This document shows positions 63,964 to 64,000 of a stretch of DNA of 64,000 nucleotides, one piece after another. The first letter of the stretch is position 1, and every line of letters starts with the position of its first letter. The translations under genes were made by a program, and so were the position numbers. Below the pieces are notes generated by a model. That model ran no database searches, was not told the DNA's origin, and was given only the letters and a program-made list of their open reading frames with translations. The DNA lies in NCBI RefSeq assembly GCF_042683245.1, contig NZ_JBHUJB010000021.1, positions 186,001-250,000 of the forward strand. The letters run 5' to 3'. The stretch is from Rubritalea tangerina. Lineage in GTDB: Bacteria > Verrucomicrobiota > Verrucomicrobiia > Verrucomicrobiales > Akkermansiaceae.

Positions 63964-64000
63964 TTCTACTAGATATAACCATTGCAGAGTGCTCCACTAA
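63964..64000 (+). other. Cassette 23, cut by the window end
   Basis: The first 37 bases (TTCTACTAGATA, then CCATTGCAGAGTGCTC) match the starts of cassettes 9 and 19, so this is a third member of that cassette family. The array continues beyond the window. Confidence 0.75.

Overview
The window reads as a chromosomal segment of a marine-type member of the Verrucomicrobia or a close PVC relative. This is an inference. It rests on the LpxC-FabZ fusion protein, secreted sulfatases beside GH36-like and GH38 enzymes, a PEP-CTERM-type tail, paired type II secretion/type IV pilus ATPases, and many gene starts without a clear Shine-Dalgarno sequence. No rRNA or tRNA gene was seen that could settle the taxonomy.

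Positions 1-9,600 look like a polysaccharide-use region. It holds the end of a TPR/leucine-rich-repeat protein, a secreted sulfatase, two GH36-like secreted enzymes, an ECF-type sigma factor and a XylR-like AraC regulator divergent from the second glycosidase. A short PEP-CTERM tail remnant and a strong terminator follow. Positions 9,674-15,820 hold bifunctional putA, a divergent PAS-AraC regulator, a small membrane protein, frr and pyrH. Positions 15,963-23,260 hold a tightly overlapping minus-strand corrinoid uptake operon: cobalamin riboswitch, TonB-dependent receptor, two BtuF-like binding proteins, ATPase, permease and two unknown genes. nadC and lpxC-fabZ follow, divergently arranged. 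Positions 26,400-33,640 return to carbohydrate and peptide use: a BSP-type metallopeptidase, a GntR/LacI-like regulator, a GH38 alpha-mannosidase and a frameshifted sulfatase. Positions 33,800-40,260 hold a Lys/Ala-rich protein and a secretion/pilus cluster (pseudopilin, GspF, two tandem GspE). Positions 40,983-46,336 hold a Na+/H+ antiporter, a methyltransferase, a TgpA-like transglutaminase and a small membrane protein.

Positions 46,440-52,091 are an accessory boundary: a group II intron, degenerate repeats of about 500 bp, two minisatellites and an integron integrase with an unusual N-terminal extension. From 52,092 to the right edge runs an array of 22 complete gene cassettes and one cut by the window end. 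Each cassette was delimited by checking that its own first bases (GTT plus four) are the reverse complement of the 7 bases opening its attC. All 22 pass. Most cassette genes are short proteins, many of them membrane proteins, that I cannot name.

The most interesting items lie outside ordinary genes. An ORF-poor cassette with nested inverted repeats occurs twice in the array and carries a 49-bp attC unlike the usual ~121-bp type; an assembly gap falls inside its second copy. A separate three-hairpin element occurs four times between genes, with an apparent compensatory base-pair change. A related repeat unit preserves what looks like the unoccupied target of the group II intron and supports the predicted intron ends to the base.
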